From Silvania confinis (lineage in GTDB: Bacteria; Pseudomonadota; Gammaproteobacteria; Enterobacterales; Enterobacteriaceae): 64,000 nt of DNA. A model generated the notes under the pieces. It was given only the letters and a program-made list of their open reading frames with translations, was not told the origin of the DNA and made no database searches. Both the position numbers and the translations under genes were made by a program. Each line of letters opens with the position of its first letter. The first letter of the stretch is position 1. Location of the stretch: the NCBI RefSeq assembly GCF_025564085.1, contig NZ_JAMGZJ010000063.1, positions 30,427-94,426 on the forward strand, in the 5' to 3' direction. Shown in pieces: positions 1 through 15,444 of the stretch.

Positions 1-465
1 GAAGCGCTGGCAGAAGATTTCTCTGACAAGCATCACGCCCTGTTCCTCGGTCGCGGTGATCAGTATCCGATCGCGCTGGAAGGCGCGCTGAAGCTCAAAG
101 AGATCTCCTACATTCACGCAGAAGCCTACGCGGCAGGCGAGCTGAAACATGGCCCACTGGCGCTGATTGATGCGGATATGCCGGTGATCGTCGTGGCGCC
201 AAACAACGAACTGCTGGAAAAACTGAAATCCAACATCGAAGAAGTGCGTGCCCGTGGCGGCCAGCTGTATGTCTTCGCGGACAGCGATGCCGGTTTCACC
301 AGCAACGACAACATGCACATCATCGAGATGCCGCATGTGGAAGAGGTGATTGCGCCAATCTTCTACACCGTTCCGCTGCAGCTGCTGGCGTATCACGTTG
401 CGCTGATCAAGGGCACTGACGTTGACCAACCGCGTAACCTGGCGAAGTCAGTTACCGTAGAATAA
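1..465 (+). CDS. glmS: Glucosamine-6-phosphate synthase, C-terminal part (gene starts left of the window)
   Basis: The last 154 codons of an aminotransferase that makes glucosamine-6-phosphate from fructose-6-phosphate and glutamine, feeding peptidoglycan and LPS synthesis in the cytoplasm. What is visible is the second SIS (sugar isomerase) domain. If the whole protein has the usual 609 residues, the Glu of KLKEIS, the His of ELKHGP and the Lys of RNLAKS fall at E488, H504 and K603 (numbering without Met), the known isomerase residues. The frame is open from base 1 and ends just before a strong terminator. Position immediately upstream of pstS is as in E. coli. The amidotransferase half lies outside the window. 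Confidence 0.97.
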   Translation, partial: EALAEDFSDKHHALFLGRGDQYPIALEGALKLKEISYIHAEAYAAGELKHGPLALIDADMPVIVVAPNNELLEKLKSNIEEVRARGGQLYVFADSDAGFTSNDNMHIIEMPHVEEVIAPIFYTVPLQLLAYHVALIKGTDVDQPRNLAKSVTVE

Positions 466-474
466 TCTCTCCAG

Positions 475-501
475 ACTCCACCTTCGGGTGGAGTTTTTTT
501 T
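475..501 (+). terminator. Rho-independent terminator of glmS
   Basis: A perfect 8-bp stem (ACTCCACC / GGTGGAGT) closes a TTCG tetraloop and is followed by a run of eight T. It lies 10 bases after the glmS stop. Confidence 0.93.
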
Positions 502-645
502 CCCGCCTCTGTATGACAATTCGTCATCTTCAGCTACTTTTTCAGTGTCACATAAAGATAATTTTACTGAAAAAAATCTGTCACGTTTAACTCTAACATC
601 ATGAAGTTAAACAGTTATTTTGTAGATTTTTTCCCGCAAATTTCG

Positions 646-701
646 TTGTCATAAAACTGTCATAATTCAGACATTTATCTGTCACCTGTTTGTCCTATTT
701 T
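646..701 (+). promoter_or_regulatory. Pho boxes and promoter of the pst operon
   Basis: Two tandem PhoB-type sites are visible. The first (646-664) contains TGTCATAAAACTGTCATA; the second (about 668-685) contains ACATTTATCTGTCAC. Both follow the known CTGTCAT repeat with an 11-base period. A possible -10 (TATTTT, 696-701) follows. The arrangement matches the E. coli pstS promoter, which PhoB activates under phosphate limitation. Confidence 0.88.
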
Positions 702-720
702 GCTCAACGTAGCCACTTAA

Positions 721-1794
<1,074 letters not shown>

Positions 1795-1812
1795 CAGGAT
1801 ATATTTGACGAA

Positions 1813-1888
1813 GATGGCGGGTGGCGCTGGCGCTTATCCGCCCTACAGCTCCAACAGTAGGCCCGGTAAGCGCTCGCGCCACCGGGCA
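1813..1888. repeat. REP pair (BIME) between pstS and pstC
   Basis: Two inverted REP-like units: one contains GGCGCTTATCCGCCCTACA (1813-1847) and the other the hairpin GCCCGGTAAGCGC...CCACCGGGC (1858-1888). Such intergenic palindromes can stabilise the upstream mRNA. They fill most of the 128-base gap after pstS. Confidence 0.8.
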
Positions 1889-1919
1889 TGTTCGTAAGAC
1901 GTCTCAAACAGAAGAGTAA

Positions 1920-3772
<1,853 letters not shown>

Positions 3773-3807
3773 TTATTGACGGCGTGGCACTCTGCGGCGC
3801 CGGATGA

Positions 3808-4593
<786 letters not shown>

Positions 4594-4606
4594 TTTGGAG
4601 TTAACC

Positions 4607-5332
4607 ATGGACAACCTCAATCTTAATAAACACATTTCCGGCCAGTTCAACGCAGAGCTGGAAAGCATCCGCACCCAGGTGATGACCATGGGCGGAATGG
4701 TCGAGCAGCAGCTGTCTGATGCAATCACCGCGATGCATAACCAGGATAGCGAGCTGGCGAAGCGCGTGGTGGAAGGCGATAAAAACGTCAACATGATGGA
4801 AGTCGCCATCGACGAAGCCTGCGTACGGATCATCGCCAAGCGTCAGCCAACGGCGAGCGACCTGCGTCTGGTGATGGCGATCATTAAAACCATCGCCGAG
4901 CTGGAACGTATTGGCGACGTGGCGGACAAAATCTGCCGCACTGCGCTGGAGAAATTCTCTCAGCAGCACCAGCCGCTGCTGGTTAGCCTGGAGTCGCTTG
5001 GCCGTCACACCGTGCAGATGCTGCACGACGTGCTGGATGCCTTCGCGCGTATGGATCTGGACGAAGCGGTGCGTATCTACCGTGAAGACAAGAAAGTCGA
5101 CCAGGAATATGAAGGTATTGTGCGTCAGCTGATGACCTACATGATGGAAGACCCCCGTACCATTCCAAGCGTACTGACCGCCCTGTTCTGCGCCCGTTCT
5201 ATCGAACGTATCGGTGACCGCTGCCAGAACATTTGCGAATACATCTTCTACTTCGTGAAGGGTCAGGATTTCCGTCACGTTGGCGGTGATGAGCTGGACA
5301 AAATGCTCGCGGGTAAAGATCCGAAAGAGTAA
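4607..5332 (+). CDS. phoU: Phosphate signalling protein PhoU
   Basis: Negative regulator of the Pho regulon that links the Pst transporter to the PhoR kinase; cytoplasmic, metal-binding helical protein of 241 residues as in E. coli. Two PhoU repeats each carry the expected acidic metal motif ([12 protein letters not shown] and [12 protein letters not shown]). The start ATG at 4607 follows a GGAG site; a longer frame upstream overlaps pstB and lacks one. It is the last gene of the pst operon, before a hairpin. Confidence 0.98.
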   Translation: MDNLNLNKHISGQFNAELESIRTQVMTMGGMVEQQLSDAITAMHNQDSELAKRVVEGDKNVNMMEVAIDEACVRIIAKRQPTASDLRLVMAIIKTIAELERIGDVADKICRTALEKFSQQHQPLLVSLESLGRHTVQMLHDVLDAFARMDLDEAVRIYREDKKVDQEYEGIVRQLMTYMMEDPRTIPSVLTALFCARSIERIGDRCQNICEYIFYFVKGQDFRHVGGDELDKMLAGKDPKE

Positions 5333-5340
5333 TATCATTC

Positions 5341-5365
5341 ATAACGCCAGTTATGCTGGCGTTAT
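5341..5365 (+). terminator. Hairpin after phoU
   Basis: A perfect 10-bp stem (ATAACGCCAG / CTGGCGTTAT) with a 5-base loop lies 8 bases after the phoU stop. The T-run is weak, so termination may be partial. Confidence 0.75.
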
Positions 5366-5531
5366 ATCTACCCCATCAATACCTCCTGCCCTTTGTTGTT
5401 ATTAATTACGACGCCAGTCACATTTACTTTAATCCCGCATTGTTTTTAAATCCCAACTGAAATAAAACACTTCAACGACAATAATAGTCATCATTAATTA
5501 TTTATTCGATGGTGTAACAGTTTTAAATAGT

Positions 5532-5612
5532 GGATTGCTACCGTAATCATACGGGCAAAACCTGAAAGAGATGATCTTCTCAAGAAGAGGCATCTTTTTC
5601 AGGTTTTTTTTT
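5532..5612 (+). promoter_or_regulatory. BglG-type antiterminator (RAT) with overlapping terminator
   Basis: The segment 5532-5562 begins GGATTGCTACCG and ends CGGGCAAAACC, matching the RAT RNA element bound by BglG/LicT antiterminators. It overlaps the 5' arm of a long hairpin: AAAACCTGAAAGAGATG pairs with CATCTTTTTCAGGTTTT (one G-U pair), with a further TCTTCT/AGAAGA stem inside, followed by eight to nine T. This is the leader architecture of the E. coli bgl operon. No bglG, bglF or bglB gene follows. The 166 bases between the phoU hairpin and this element are AT-rich and may hold the old bgl promoter, but I could not place a convincing one. Confidence 0.85.
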
Positions 5613-5627
5613 GCCCAATACTGTTAA

Positions 5628-7239
<1,612 letters not shown>

Positions 7240-7252
7240 TCGCGGGAGTTAA

Positions 7253-7981
<729 letters not shown>

Positions 7982-7992
7982 TATTCGGCGTA

Positions 7993-8021
7993 CAGCCGTA
8001 AAGCACATCACTTTACGGCTG
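7993..8021. terminator. Hairpin between converging yieK and yieH
   Basis: A perfect 11-bp stem (CAGCCGTAAAG / CTTTACGGCTG) with a 7-base loop lies between the two stops. T-runs are poor on both sides. It probably acts on both strands. Confidence 0.65.
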
Positions 8022-8028
8022 GTCAGGC

Positions 8029-8694
8029 TTAGCGGGTGATATTCCAGCCGCGTGCTTTCCACAATTCTGGCAACTGAGCCAGATCGGTAAAGGTGGTCAC
8101 CTTCGGGTGATCGATCGGTTTGTTATGCGGATCGGCGCAGAAGTAAAACACCTCCATCCCCGCATCAATACCCGACTGCGCGCCCGCGCTGGAATCGTCC
8201 ACAAGAATGCAGTTTTCCGCATTGACGTTCATCGCTTTAGCCGCGTGGAACATCAGCGCCGGATCGGGCTTCCAGCGCTGAATATCGTAGCCGCTGAACA
8301 GTTTTTCCGGAAAATGGTGCAGCATTTGCAGCTTGCCAAGAGAGTGATTCATTTTGCTGACCGGACCGTTGGAGACCACGCACATCGGCACGGCCATCGC
8401 ATCCAGCAGCTCGCTGGCACCGGTGATCACTTCCAGTTCGGAGTCGAAGAGGCGTGCGACCTCGGCGCGGTAAACAGGCTCCAGATCCGCTTTCGCGAAA
8501 CTGACGCCACGTTCGGCGTTAATGATATCGATGATTTCGTAGAGCTTCACGCCCTTAAAGCGTTTGAACGTCTCTTCGAGATCGAGCGTAATACCAAATT
8601 CCTGGAACATGGTGACATACGCCCGGGAACAGATGACCTCACTGTCGACCAGCGTACCGTCGCAGTCGAAAAACACTGCTTCAATCTGAGACAT
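8029..8694 (-). CDS. yieH: HAD-family phosphatase YieH (6-phosphogluconate phosphatase)
   Basis: Cytoplasmic sugar-phosphate phosphatase of the HAD superfamily; 221 residues, the same as E. coli YieH, which acts on 6-phosphogluconate and related sugar phosphates. Motif I is FFDCDGTLVDSE near the N-terminus, motif II the SNG of VVSNGPVSK, and motif IV the VDDSSAG segment. The start is the ATG (CAT at 8692-8694) giving MSQIEAVFFD; the same frame stays open far upstream, but that part overlaps the adeP promoter and gene and is not coding. Confidence 0.94.
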   Translation of the reverse strand: MSQIEAVFFDCDGTLVDSEVICSRAYVTMFQEFGITLDLEETFKRFKGVKLYEIIDIINAERGVSFAKADLEPVYRAEVARLFDSELEVITGASELLDAMAVPMCVVSNGPVSKMNHSLGKLQMLHHFPEKLFSGYDIQRWKPDPALMFHAAKAMNVNAENCILVDDSSAGAQSGIDAGMEVFYFCADPHNKPIDHPKVTTFTDLAQLPELWKARGWNITR

Positions 8695-8745
8695 GCCTTT
8701 CCCTTTCTTAACAAGTTTAACGTTTACGTAATACCGAATGGTGGG

Positions 8746-8761
8746 ACGCAATCGTTGCCGT
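8746..8761. promoter_or_regulatory. PurR operator upstream of adeP
   Basis: ACGCAATCGTTGCCGT matches 13 of 16 positions of the PurR consensus ACGCAAACGTTTGCGT. It lies about 100 bases before the adeP start. E. coli adeP is a PurR-regulated adenine importer gene, so the site fits the context. Confidence 0.75.
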
Positions 8762-8862
8762 ATAAGCAAATTCAATGAAAAAAAATGCGCGCCAACCGCC
8801 CCTATTGTCGCATTTTGGTATAGGATAGCGACGAATTTTCCCTCCTTGTTCGGAAATAGATG

Positions 8863-10200
8863 ATGAGTCAACAACACACTACCCAGTCTTCTGGAACGGG
8901 TTTGCTTGAGCGCGTGTTTAAACTGCGCGAACACGGCACAACGGCACGCACCGAAGTGATCGCCGGTTTCACTACCTTCCTGACGATGGTCTATATCGTT
9001 TTCGTGAACCCGCAAATTCTGGGCGTTGCTGGCATGGATACCAGCGCCGTCTTCGTGACTACTTGTTTGATCGCCGCCTTCGGCAGCATCCTGATGGGCT
9101 TGTTCGCTAACCTGCCGGTGGCGCTGGCGCCTGCGATGGGTCTGAACGCCTTCTTCGCCTTTGTGGTGGTTCAGGCGATGGGCCTGCCGTGGCAGGTGGG
9201 GATGGGTGCCATCTTCTGGGGTGCCGTCGGTCTGCTGATCCTGACCATTTTCCGCGTGCGTTACTGGATGATTGCCAATATCCCGGTCAGCCTGCGCGTA
9301 GGCATCACCAGCGGTATCGGCCTGTTTATCGGCATGATGGGGCTGAAAAACGCTGGCGTGATTGTGGCGAACCCGGAAACGCTGGTCAGCATCGGCAACC
9401 TGACGTCGCACAGCGTGCTGCTGGGCGTACTGGGCTTCTTTATCATTGCGATTCTGGCCTCGCGTAATATCCACGCGGCGGTGCTGGTCTCCATCGTGGT
9501 CACCACCCTGCTGGGCTGGATGATGGGCGATGTGAAATACGGCGGGATCATCTCTGCGCCACCAAGCGTCACTACCGTGATTGGTCATGTCGATCTGGCG
9601 GGCTCGCTGAATCTGGGCCTGGCGGGTGTGATCTTCTCCTTCATGCTGGTGAACCTGTTTGACTCCTCCGGTACGCTGATTGGCGTGACCGATAAAGCCG
9701 GTCTGGCCGATGAGAAAGGCAAATTCCCGCGCATGAAGCAGGCGCTTTATGTCGACAGCATCTCTTCCGTAGCGGGTTCCTTTATCGGCACCTCTTCGGT
9801 TACCGCCTACATCGAATCCTCTTCCGGTGTCTCTGTCGGTGGCCGTACCGGCCTGACCGCAGTGATTGTCGGTCTGCTGTTCCTACTGGTGATTTTCCTC
9901 TCTCCGCTGGCCGGCATGGTGCCACCATACGCTGCTGCAGGCGCGTTGATTTACGTGGGTGTGCTGATGACATCCAGCCTGTCGCGCGTGAAGTGGGACG
10001 ACCTGACCGAAGCGGTTCCGGCGTTTATTACCGCGGTGATGATGCCGTTCAGCTTCTCTATCACCGAAGGGATTGCGCTGGGCTTTATCTCTTACTGCGT
10101 GATGAAGCTGGGCACCGGGCGCTGGCGTGAACTGAGCCCGTGCGTGATCGTGGTGGCGCTGCTGTTCATTCTGAAGATTGCGTTTATCGACGCACATTAA
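8863..10200 (+). CDS. adeP: Adenine permease AdeP (PurP)
   Basis: High-affinity adenine:H+ symporter in the inner membrane; NCS2/AzgA-type family, 445 residues with about 12-14 membrane segments. Family signatures are visible: ALAPAMGLNAFFAF near residue 90 and the LFDSSGTLIGV segment near residue 265. Two adjacent ATG codons (8860 and 8863) are possible starts; the second gives MSQQHTT, the E. coli N-terminus. The PurR box upstream suggests repression when purines are plentiful. A strong hairpin follows. Confidence 0.95.
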   Translation: MSQQHTTQSSGTGLLERVFKLREHGTTARTEVIAGFTTFLTMVYIVFVNPQILGVAGMDTSAVFVTTCLIAAFGSILMGLFANLPVALAPAMGLNAFFAFVVVQAMGLPWQVGMGAIFWGAVGLLILTIFRVRYWMIANIPVSLRVGITSGIGLFIGMMGLKNAGVIVANPETLVSIGNLTSHSVLLGVLGFFIIAILASRNIHAAVLVSIVVTTLLGWMMGDVKYGGIISAPPSVTTVIGHVDLAGSLNLGLAGVIFSFMLVNLFDSSGTLIGVTDKAGLADEKGKFPRMKQALYVDSISSVAGSFIGTSSVTAYIESSSGVSVGGRTGLTAVIVGLLFLLVIFLSPLAGMVPPYAAAGALIYVGVLMTSSLSRVKWDDLTEAVPAFITAVMMPFSFSITEGIALGFISYCVMKLGTGRWRELSPCVIVVALLFILKIAFIDAH

Positions 10201-10208
10201 TAAACAGT

Positions 10209-10236
10209 AAGCCCTTTTCTAAGAAAAGGGCTTTGG
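10209..10236 (+). terminator. Terminator of adeP
   Basis: AAGCCCTTTTC pairs perfectly with GAAAAGGGCTT around a TAA loop, 9 bases after the adeP stop. The T-run is short. Confidence 0.85.
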
Positions 10237-10242
10237 TGTTTT

Positions 10243-10285
10243 CTCCCTCTCCCACAGGGAGAGGGGCGTGGTGAGGGCATCAGGC
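10243..10285. repeat. Palindromic repeat, first copy
   Basis: The element contains CCCTCTCCC-aca-GGGAGAGGG followed by GCGTGGTGAGGGCATCAGG. The same motif, in the opposite orientation, recurs at about 33424-33461 and again, cut short, at about 63870-63898. It is a dispersed intergenic palindrome distinct from the classical REP units also present here. Confidence 0.75.
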
Positions 10286-10295
10286 CGCACTCACC

Positions 10296-10862
10296 TTACG
10301 CTTTAACCCGCTGAATATATTTCCCAAACGCGGTCAACTGACCGGTCAGATGGTCCAGGGTACTCTGATCCACCACTTCACCCGTCTGCGGGTCGACCTT
10401 GTTCTGAATTACTCCGCCCATAAATTCCGGCTTGTTCATCACCATTGCATCAAGGAACACCAGAATCTGACGCAGGTGATACTGGCAGCGTGCGCCGCCA
10501 ATTGCCCCCATGGAGCTGGTCTGGATCAGCACCGGTTTACCCGCCAGCGGCTGTTCTGGCAGACGAGAAAGCCAGTCGATAGCATTCTTTAAGCCGCCCG
10601 GCACCGAGTAGTTATATTCCGGGGTGACAATCACCACCCCATCGGCCTGGCGAATCTGATCTGCCAGCGCGACGACTGCCGCCGGGAATCCTTCTTCCTG
10701 CTGCACATCCGCGTCGTACAGCGGAATATCGCCAATCGAAGGCAGGGCGGAAATCGCCATTCCCGTCGGGGCCAGCTTCGGCAGCGTCCGGGCAACCATC
10801 CCGTTAAAGGATTCTTTGCGCAGACTTCCCAGTAACGTAACAACGTTCAGCGTATCAGACAT
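10296..10862 (-). CDS. chrR: NAD(P)H-dependent quinone/chromate reductase ChrR (YieF)
   Basis: Soluble FMN-dependent reductase of 188 residues, as in E. coli. It reduces quinones by two electrons, and also chromate and some other metals in vitro, protecting against oxidative stress. The flavodoxin-like fold shows the phosphate-binding GSLRKESFN near residue 12, PEYNYSVPGGLKNAIDW near 82 and SSMGAIGG near 116. Converges toward adeP and is followed upstream by yieE on the same strand. Confidence 0.93.
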   Translation of the reverse strand: MSDTLNVVTLLGSLRKESFNGMVARTLPKLAPTGMAISALPSIGDIPLYDADVQQEEGFPAAVVALADQIRQADGVVIVTPEYNYSVPGGLKNAIDWLSRLPEQPLAGKPVLIQTSSMGAIGGARCQYHLRQILVFLDAMVMNKPEFMGGVIQNKVDPQTGEVVDQSTLDHLTGQLTAFGKYIQRVKA

Positions 10863-10897
10863 GATTACTCCTTCTTCATCATGATGGCCCTGAAGGG

Positions 10898-11644
10898 TCA
10901 GTTTAGGATAATGGCTTTTTCAATCGGTAAACTGGTTAAGCGCATCAGGCGCGCTTCGGGCTCGTTTGCGCGCGCCGGCACGTCCGGCAGACAGTGCCAG
11001 CCGAGGCGGCTATCAAACTGCCAGATTTTGAGGCGTTCAATGGCTGGGGTGACGGCAATCGACCAGATCAGCACGTCTTCGGCATCGCTCAGGGCTTCAA
11101 TCTCGGGGGCTCTGGTGGCGCGCAGGCGACCCGAGCCGGGTAACAGCTGCAGCAGGCTGGCGCAATCACTGGCGTCGCCTGACAGCTTACGGATACTCTG
11201 GCGTAGGGTGATCAGCTGGGCTTTGGCTTCGTTGGGATCGTTCTGATTACGCACCCATAAGCTCTCATTGCTGGAAAGCGGATACTCGTCGTGGGCATGG
11301 GAACCGTGCAGGTTGCGGATCGCGCGCTGGAGTTCCATGTCCAGCCCGCAGTCGCCCTCGGTCGTCAGCACCAGCCCCACGATGTTTCCGGCGTAAGCAA
11401 TAGAAAAACGCGGCAGATCCGGATCGGCAAATTCAGGCCGGCCTTCGGGCTGGGTGATCATCTCTGGTAGCTCGCTGGTGCCGTAAAGCATAAACAGCAG
11501 TTCAGCGAGCAGCGCCCGGGAGGCCAGGAACCGGGTTCGGCGATGTTCAGGTAGCTTACGGGCTTCGTTATGACAGGATGACGGGAGTCTGGATGAAACC
11601 AGTCGCCCCTCGGTAAGCATCCCTCTTGCAAAATGCGTAGCCAT
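10898..11644 (-). CDS. yieE: Predicted phosphopantetheinyl transferase-like protein YieE
   Basis: A 248-residue protein resembling E. coli YieE, a member of the 4'-phosphopantetheinyl transferase group. Visible features are FSIAYAGNIVGLVL followed by CGLDMELQ, which matches the family's GxDxE metal-binding segment. Its carrier-protein target is unknown. Start choice: the ATG giving MATHFARG has a GGAG site six bases away; that site overlaps an ATG four codons earlier, which has none. The gene lies 35 bases upstream of chrR on the same strand. Confidence 0.85.
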   Translation of the reverse strand: MATHFARGMLTEGRLVSSRLPSSCHNEARKLPEHRRTRFLASRALLAELLFMLYGTSELPEMITQPEGRPEFADPDLPRFSIAYAGNIVGLVLTTEGDCGLDMELQRAIRNLHGSHAHDEYPLSSNESLWVRNQNDPNEAKAQLITLRQSIRKLSGDASDCASLLQLLPGSGRLRATRAPEIEALSDAEDVLIWSIAVTPAIERLKIWQFDSRLGWHCLPDVPARANEPEARLMRLTSLPIEKAIILN

Positions 11645-11788
11645 TTTTCGCTCCATGATAATGGTCAGTAGTGATGTTAAACGCTTACATCATTATCGCT
11701 TAACTTTCCGTCTGTTTTAATGGCTAAATGAGGCGAAGAGAAGTCCTGGAGCCGAACTTTACATTATTTTTAGTCAAAAACGCGCTTG

Positions 11789-12751
11789 CTAACACAGTGG
11801 TGAACCATAAATCGCCTTAATGGTTTCCCGTAGCCAGAGGATTTTAGGATTGTGGCTGTTACGCTTGTGCCAGATCAGGGTGAAGGGCACGGTGAGCTTC
11901 TGAGCCTGTGCTTCATCGAAGGGGATCGGCAGGGCAATCAGCTTGCGCTGGTGGAGCTGGTTATAGTGATGGCAGTACTGCGGTGCGGTGGCAATGTAGT
12001 TATGGCCCGGCTGCGCGGCCATAAACATCGACTGTTCGAAACCCGGCAAACTCATGGCGATATTACGCGTACGGCCCATCTCTCTTAGCACTTCATCCAG
12101 CGCCCAAGTGTCGCTACGTTCCCAAAAAATACTGATATGTGGGTAGCGCAGAAACGTCTCAAGGTTCCACTCGTCCTGCAGCGCGGGGTGATCCTCACGC
12201 AGATAGACGCAGGGGCGGTCACTAAACAGTATTTCATAGTCGATAAACCACGGCATCAGCTTGAGCAGTTCGCGGGAGCGCGGGTGGGTTTCCCGCCCGG
12301 TAAAGCCAAGGTCGACCTCCCCACGCGTAATGGCGTCCAGCGAATCGTAATCCCAGTGGCGCATTTTGACCGTGGCCTGCGGATAGCGCTGATTAATCTG
12401 TTCCAGCAGAGTGTTAAAACGGATCAGCATCAGCGGCGTTTCCGCAGCCATCTCGAACGTCAGGCCGCCAGGGGAGTCGTGATGGAATTTGTCCAGGATC
12501 TGATTGCCAATCTGCATCCAGTCGGCAAGATCCTGCTCCAGACTCACCGTCAGCGGCGTCGGCAGCAAGCCCAGCGGAGTTTTAACGAACAGCGGGTCTT
12601 CGAACCAGTCGCGCAGCTTGGCCAGTGATTTACTGACCGCCGACGGGGTGACGTTCATTCGCTTGGCGGCTTTGGTCACGCTGCGCTCCTGCAGCAAAAG
12701 CTGCAGGCACAACAAAAGGTTAAGATCGAGACTGCTGATGGGTTTCTTCAT
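11789..12751 (-). CDS. yidZ: LysR-family regulator YidZ
   Basis: DNA-binding regulator of 320 residues; E. coli YidZ has 319 and has been linked to nitric oxide survival. The N-terminal winged helix-turn-helix is clear ([27 protein letters not shown], about residues 23-47), followed by a periplasmic-binding-protein-like effector domain. The start gives [14 protein letters not shown]; its first 32 bases overlap the end of mdtL, so the two leftward genes are probably translationally linked. Effector and targets cannot be read from sequence. Confidence 0.9.
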   Translation of the reverse strand: MKKPISSLDLNLLLCLQLLLQERSVTKAAKRMNVTPSAVSKSLAKLRDWFEDPLFVKTPLGLLPTPLTVSLEQDLADWMQIGNQILDKFHHDSPGGLTFEMAAETPLMLIRFNTLLEQINQRYPQATVKMRHWDYDSLDAITRGEVDLGFTGRETHPRSRELLKLMPWFIDYEILFSDRPCVYLREDHPALQDEWNLETFLRYPHISIFWERSDTWALDEVLREMGRTRNIAMSLPGFEQSMFMAAQPGHNYIATAPQYCHHYNQLHQRKLIALPIPFDEAQAQKLTVPFTLIWHKRNSHNPKILWLRETIKAIYGSPLC

Positions 12752-13895
12752 AGTGCGCTGCGGGCCGGATAACCAAAAGTAAGGTAATGCACAGCATGCT
12801 ACAGCCAATTAGCACCCCGATCAGCATATTCAGCGCATTGAGCCCGATTATTGCCGCCAGCCAAATCCACAGCGAAGAACCGCATACCTGAGCGATCCCC
12901 AACACCGAACTTGCCACCCCTGCACGCAGGGCAAACGGGCCCAGCGCCTGGCTCATGGCGACACCAAAGCCCACCGAGAATCCGGCGCAAATCAGGGTGA
13001 TCCCCGCCAGCATCAGGGCGTGGGAACTGGCGATGGTCAGAATCACGCCCGCCGCCAGGAACAGCACCTGAGAGGTTAGCATTAGCGTGCGCTGGCTAAA
13101 GATATTCAGGGCAAACGGCGTTGAGAACGACACGGCCATACTGACCATTGCCGTTAAGGCCATCACCGTGGAATATTCCCCGCGATCAAAACCCATCACC
13201 TCCATCAGCAACACCGGGGAAACGTTTACATAGGTCAGGATCACCGCCACGCTCAGCGTGGTCACCAGCAGCCGACTGATAAAGAAACGGTTGAGGAGCT
13301 TTTCATCCGGTAGGCTTGTGGCGCCATGGCCCGTATTCTGCGACCCCGGATGGGTCTCTTTCAGCACCGTAATCGACAGAATAAAGACCAGTGCGCCCAT
13401 TGCCGCCATCGTCCAGAACAGGCTTTGCCACGGCAGCTTAAGCATAATCAGATAACCCACTACCGGCGCCAGCACCGGGATAATACAGGTGATGCCGTTC
13501 AGCATCGACAGCACCTTGGCGCGGCGCTGGGCGCTTAAGGTATCGCGTAAAATTGCAAAGGCCACCACATAGCAGGCGCCTGCGCCAATACCCTGAATAA
13601 AGCGCCCGGTGAGGAACAGGGTGCTGTCCTGAGCCAGCGAGCACAGCACCGAGGCGAGGGCAAAAATGATCGCTCCGGTAATGGCGACAGGCTGGCGGCC
13701 GGCTTTGTCGGCAATCTTCCCGGCAAACACCATCGATGACGCCATCCCGGCGAGGTAGGCCGAAAACGCGATATGCAGCTGCGCTTCGCTGGCGCCCAGA
13801 TCGCGGGCGATGTGCGGCAGCCCCACCAGATACATATCAATCCCTGATGGATACAGCAGCACCAGCGCAAAACTACAAAACAGAAAACGAGCCAT
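12720..13895 (-). CDS. mdtL: Multidrug efflux MFS transporter MdtL
   Basis: Inner-membrane drug:H+ antiporter of the major facilitator superfamily; 391 residues as in E. coli, about 12 membrane segments. Motif A-like segment [14 protein letters not shown] follows TM2, and [22 protein letters not shown] marks TM4. The start is the ATG at 13895 (MARFLFC); codons upstream in frame are not conserved. In E. coli tnaCAB lies between mdtL and mnmE; here mdtL is followed upstream directly by mnmE. Confidence 0.93.
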   Translation of the reverse strand: MARFLFCSFALVLLYPSGIDMYLVGLPHIARDLGASEAQLHIAFSAYLAGMASSMVFAGKIADKAGRQPVAITGAIIFALASVLCSLAQDSTLFLTGRFIQGIGAGACYVVAFAILRDTLSAQRRAKVLSMLNGITCIIPVLAPVVGYLIMLKLPWQSLFWTMAAMGALVFILSITVLKETHPGSQNTGHGATSLPDEKLLNRFFISRLLVTTLSVAVILTYVNVSPVLLMEVMGFDRGEYSTVMALTAMVSMAVSFSTPFALNIFSQRTLMLTSQVLFLAAGVILTIASSHALMLAGITLICAGFSVGFGVAMSQALGPFALRAGVASSVLGIAQVCGSSLWIWLAAIIGLNALNMLIGVLIGCSMLCITLLLVIRPAAHYEETHQQSRS

Positions 13896-13962
13896 ATAAC
13901 CCCCATAGATACAGGCAAGCAGCATAGGGGGATAACGGGGAGGTGGCGAGTTGCCATTTGGA

Positions 13963-13995
13963 CAAAGGTGATTTCCTGTGAGGAAATCACCTTGT
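13963..13995. terminator. Hairpin between mnmE and mdtL
   Basis: AAGGTGATTTCCT pairs perfectly over 13 bp with AGGAAATCACCTT around a GTG loop. It lies just beyond the mnmE stop and upstream of mdtL. The T-run on the mnmE strand is short (TTTGT). Confidence 0.75.
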
Positions 13996-14006
13996 GTTAA
14001 GGGGAA

Positions 14007-15371
14007 TTACTTACCAATACAGAAGCTGGAGAAAATGCGCCCCAGCAAATCGTCCGAGGTAAACTCACCGGTGATCTCGCTTAACGCCTGCTGCGCCAGA
14101 CGCAACTCTTCTGCCAGCAGTTCACCCGCCCAGGCCCCGAGCAGTTGGGCTTTGCCCTGCTCCAGATGATCGGCGGCATCGGACAGCGCCTGCAGATGAC
14201 GACGACGGGCCAGGAAACCGCCCTCCATGTTGGTATCAAAGCCCATGCTCTGTTTCAGATGGCTGCGCAGTGCGTCCACGCCTTCGCCGGTACGCGCCGA
14301 CAGACGGATCAGTGAGTGACCGTTCACCTCGCTGAGGCCCGGCGTTTCACTGGTGACGTCCGCTTTGTTACGTACCACGGTGATCGGCAGCTTTGCAGGC
14401 AGGCGGGCGATAAAGTCCGGCCAGATCTCAGCCGGGTCGAGTGCAGCAGTGGTGGTGCCATCAACCATAAACAGCACCCGGTCGGCCTGCTCGATCTCCT
14501 GCCAGGCGCGCTCGATGCCGATGCGCTCCACTTCGTCGCTGGCATCGCGTAAACCGGCGGTGTCGATAATATGCAGCGGCATCCCGTCGATATGAATGTG
14601 TTCACGCAGCACGTCGCGGGTGGTACCGGCAATGTCGGTCACGATCGCCGCTTCACGGCCCGCGAGGGCGTTCAGCAGGCTCGATTTACCGGCGTTGGGA
14701 CGCCCGGCAATCACCACCTTCATCCCTTCGCGCAGCAGGCTGCCCTGGCGCGCTTCGGCCCGCACCGCATCCAGATCGGCCATTACGCCGTTCAGCTGGG
14801 CTTCGATTTTGCCATCAGACAAGAAGTCGATCTCTTCATCCGGGAAATCAATCGCCGCTTCGACGTAAATGCGCAGGTGAGTCAGCGCTTCCACAAGATG
14901 GTTTATCCTGACAGAAAACGCCCCCTGCAGCGAATTGAGCGCTGAACGCGCGGCCTGCTCGGAGCTGGCGTCAATGAGGTCGGCAATTGCTTCGGCCTGG
15001 GCCAGGTCCAGCTTGTCGTTCAGGAAGGCGCGCTCGGAGAACTCGCCCGGTCTGGCAATACGCAGGCCGGGCAGGGTCAGGATCCGTTTGAGCAACAGAT
15101 CGAGGATCACTGGCCCACCGTGACCCTGCAGCTCGAGTACGTCTTCGCCGGTAAAGGAATTTGGGCCCGGGAACCACAGCGCAATGCCCTGATCCAGCGC
15201 GATACCGTCGTTATCCTTAAACGGCAGATAATCGGCGTAGCGTGGTTTTGGCAGCTTGCCCAGCACCGCTTCGGCCACTTCGCGCGCCTTCAGACCGGAA
15301 ATGCGCAGGATGCCCACACCACCGCGTCCTGGTGGGGTTGCCTGGGCGACGATAGTGTCGTTATGGCTCAT
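14007..15371 (-). CDS. mnmE: tRNA uridine-5-carboxymethylaminomethyl modification GTPase MnmE (TrmE)
   Basis: GTPase that, with MnmG, adds the carboxymethylaminomethyl group to wobble U34 of certain tRNAs; 454 residues as in E. coli. The N-terminal formyl-folate-binding domain is followed by a helical domain with an inserted G domain: G1 GRPNAGKSS near residue 223, the DIAGTT switch, G3 DTAGL and G4 NKAD. The C-terminal CIGK carries the essential Cys. It reads leftward, downstream of yidC, but a terminator lies between them. Confidence 0.98.
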   Translation of the reverse strand: MSHNDTIVAQATPPGRGGVGILRISGLKAREVAEAVLGKLPKPRYADYLPFKDNDGIALDQGIALWFPGPNSFTGEDVLELQGHGGPVILDLLLKRILTLPGLRIARPGEFSERAFLNDKLDLAQAEAIADLIDASSEQAARSALNSLQGAFSVRINHLVEALTHLRIYVEAAIDFPDEEIDFLSDGKIEAQLNGVMADLDAVRAEARQGSLLREGMKVVIAGRPNAGKSSLLNALAGREAAIVTDIAGTTRDVLREHIHIDGMPLHIIDTAGLRDASDEVERIGIERAWQEIEQADRVLFMVDGTTTAALDPAEIWPDFIARLPAKLPITVVRNKADVTSETPGLSEVNGHSLIRLSARTGEGVDALRSHLKQSMGFDTNMEGGFLARRRHLQALSDAADHLEQGKAQLLGAWAGELLAEELRLAQQALSEITGEFTSDDLLGRIFSSFCIGK

Positions 15372-15391
15372 GGTTTATCTCTTTTAAAAGC

Positions 15392-15421
15392 AATAAAAAA
15401 GGCGGTCTGATGACCGCCTTT
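15392..15421 (-). terminator. Terminator of the rpmH-rnpA-yidD-yidC operon
   Basis: Read on the minus strand, AAAGGCGGTC pairs perfectly with GACCGCCTTT around an ATCA loop and runs into a stretch of six T. It lies 24 bases beyond the yidC stop. Confidence 0.9.
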
Positions 15422-15444
15422 ATTTTAGCTACAGCCTAACCTAA

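Noticed and set aside
4601..5338. Leftward 245-codon open frame opposite phoU
   Set aside because: Almost exactly mirrors phoU and has no family features.
8695..9588. Long leftward open frame continuing upstream of yieH
   Set aside because: It overlaps the adeP promoter and coding region on the other strand; its composition is the mirror of a membrane protein gene, and YieH has its usual length from 8694.
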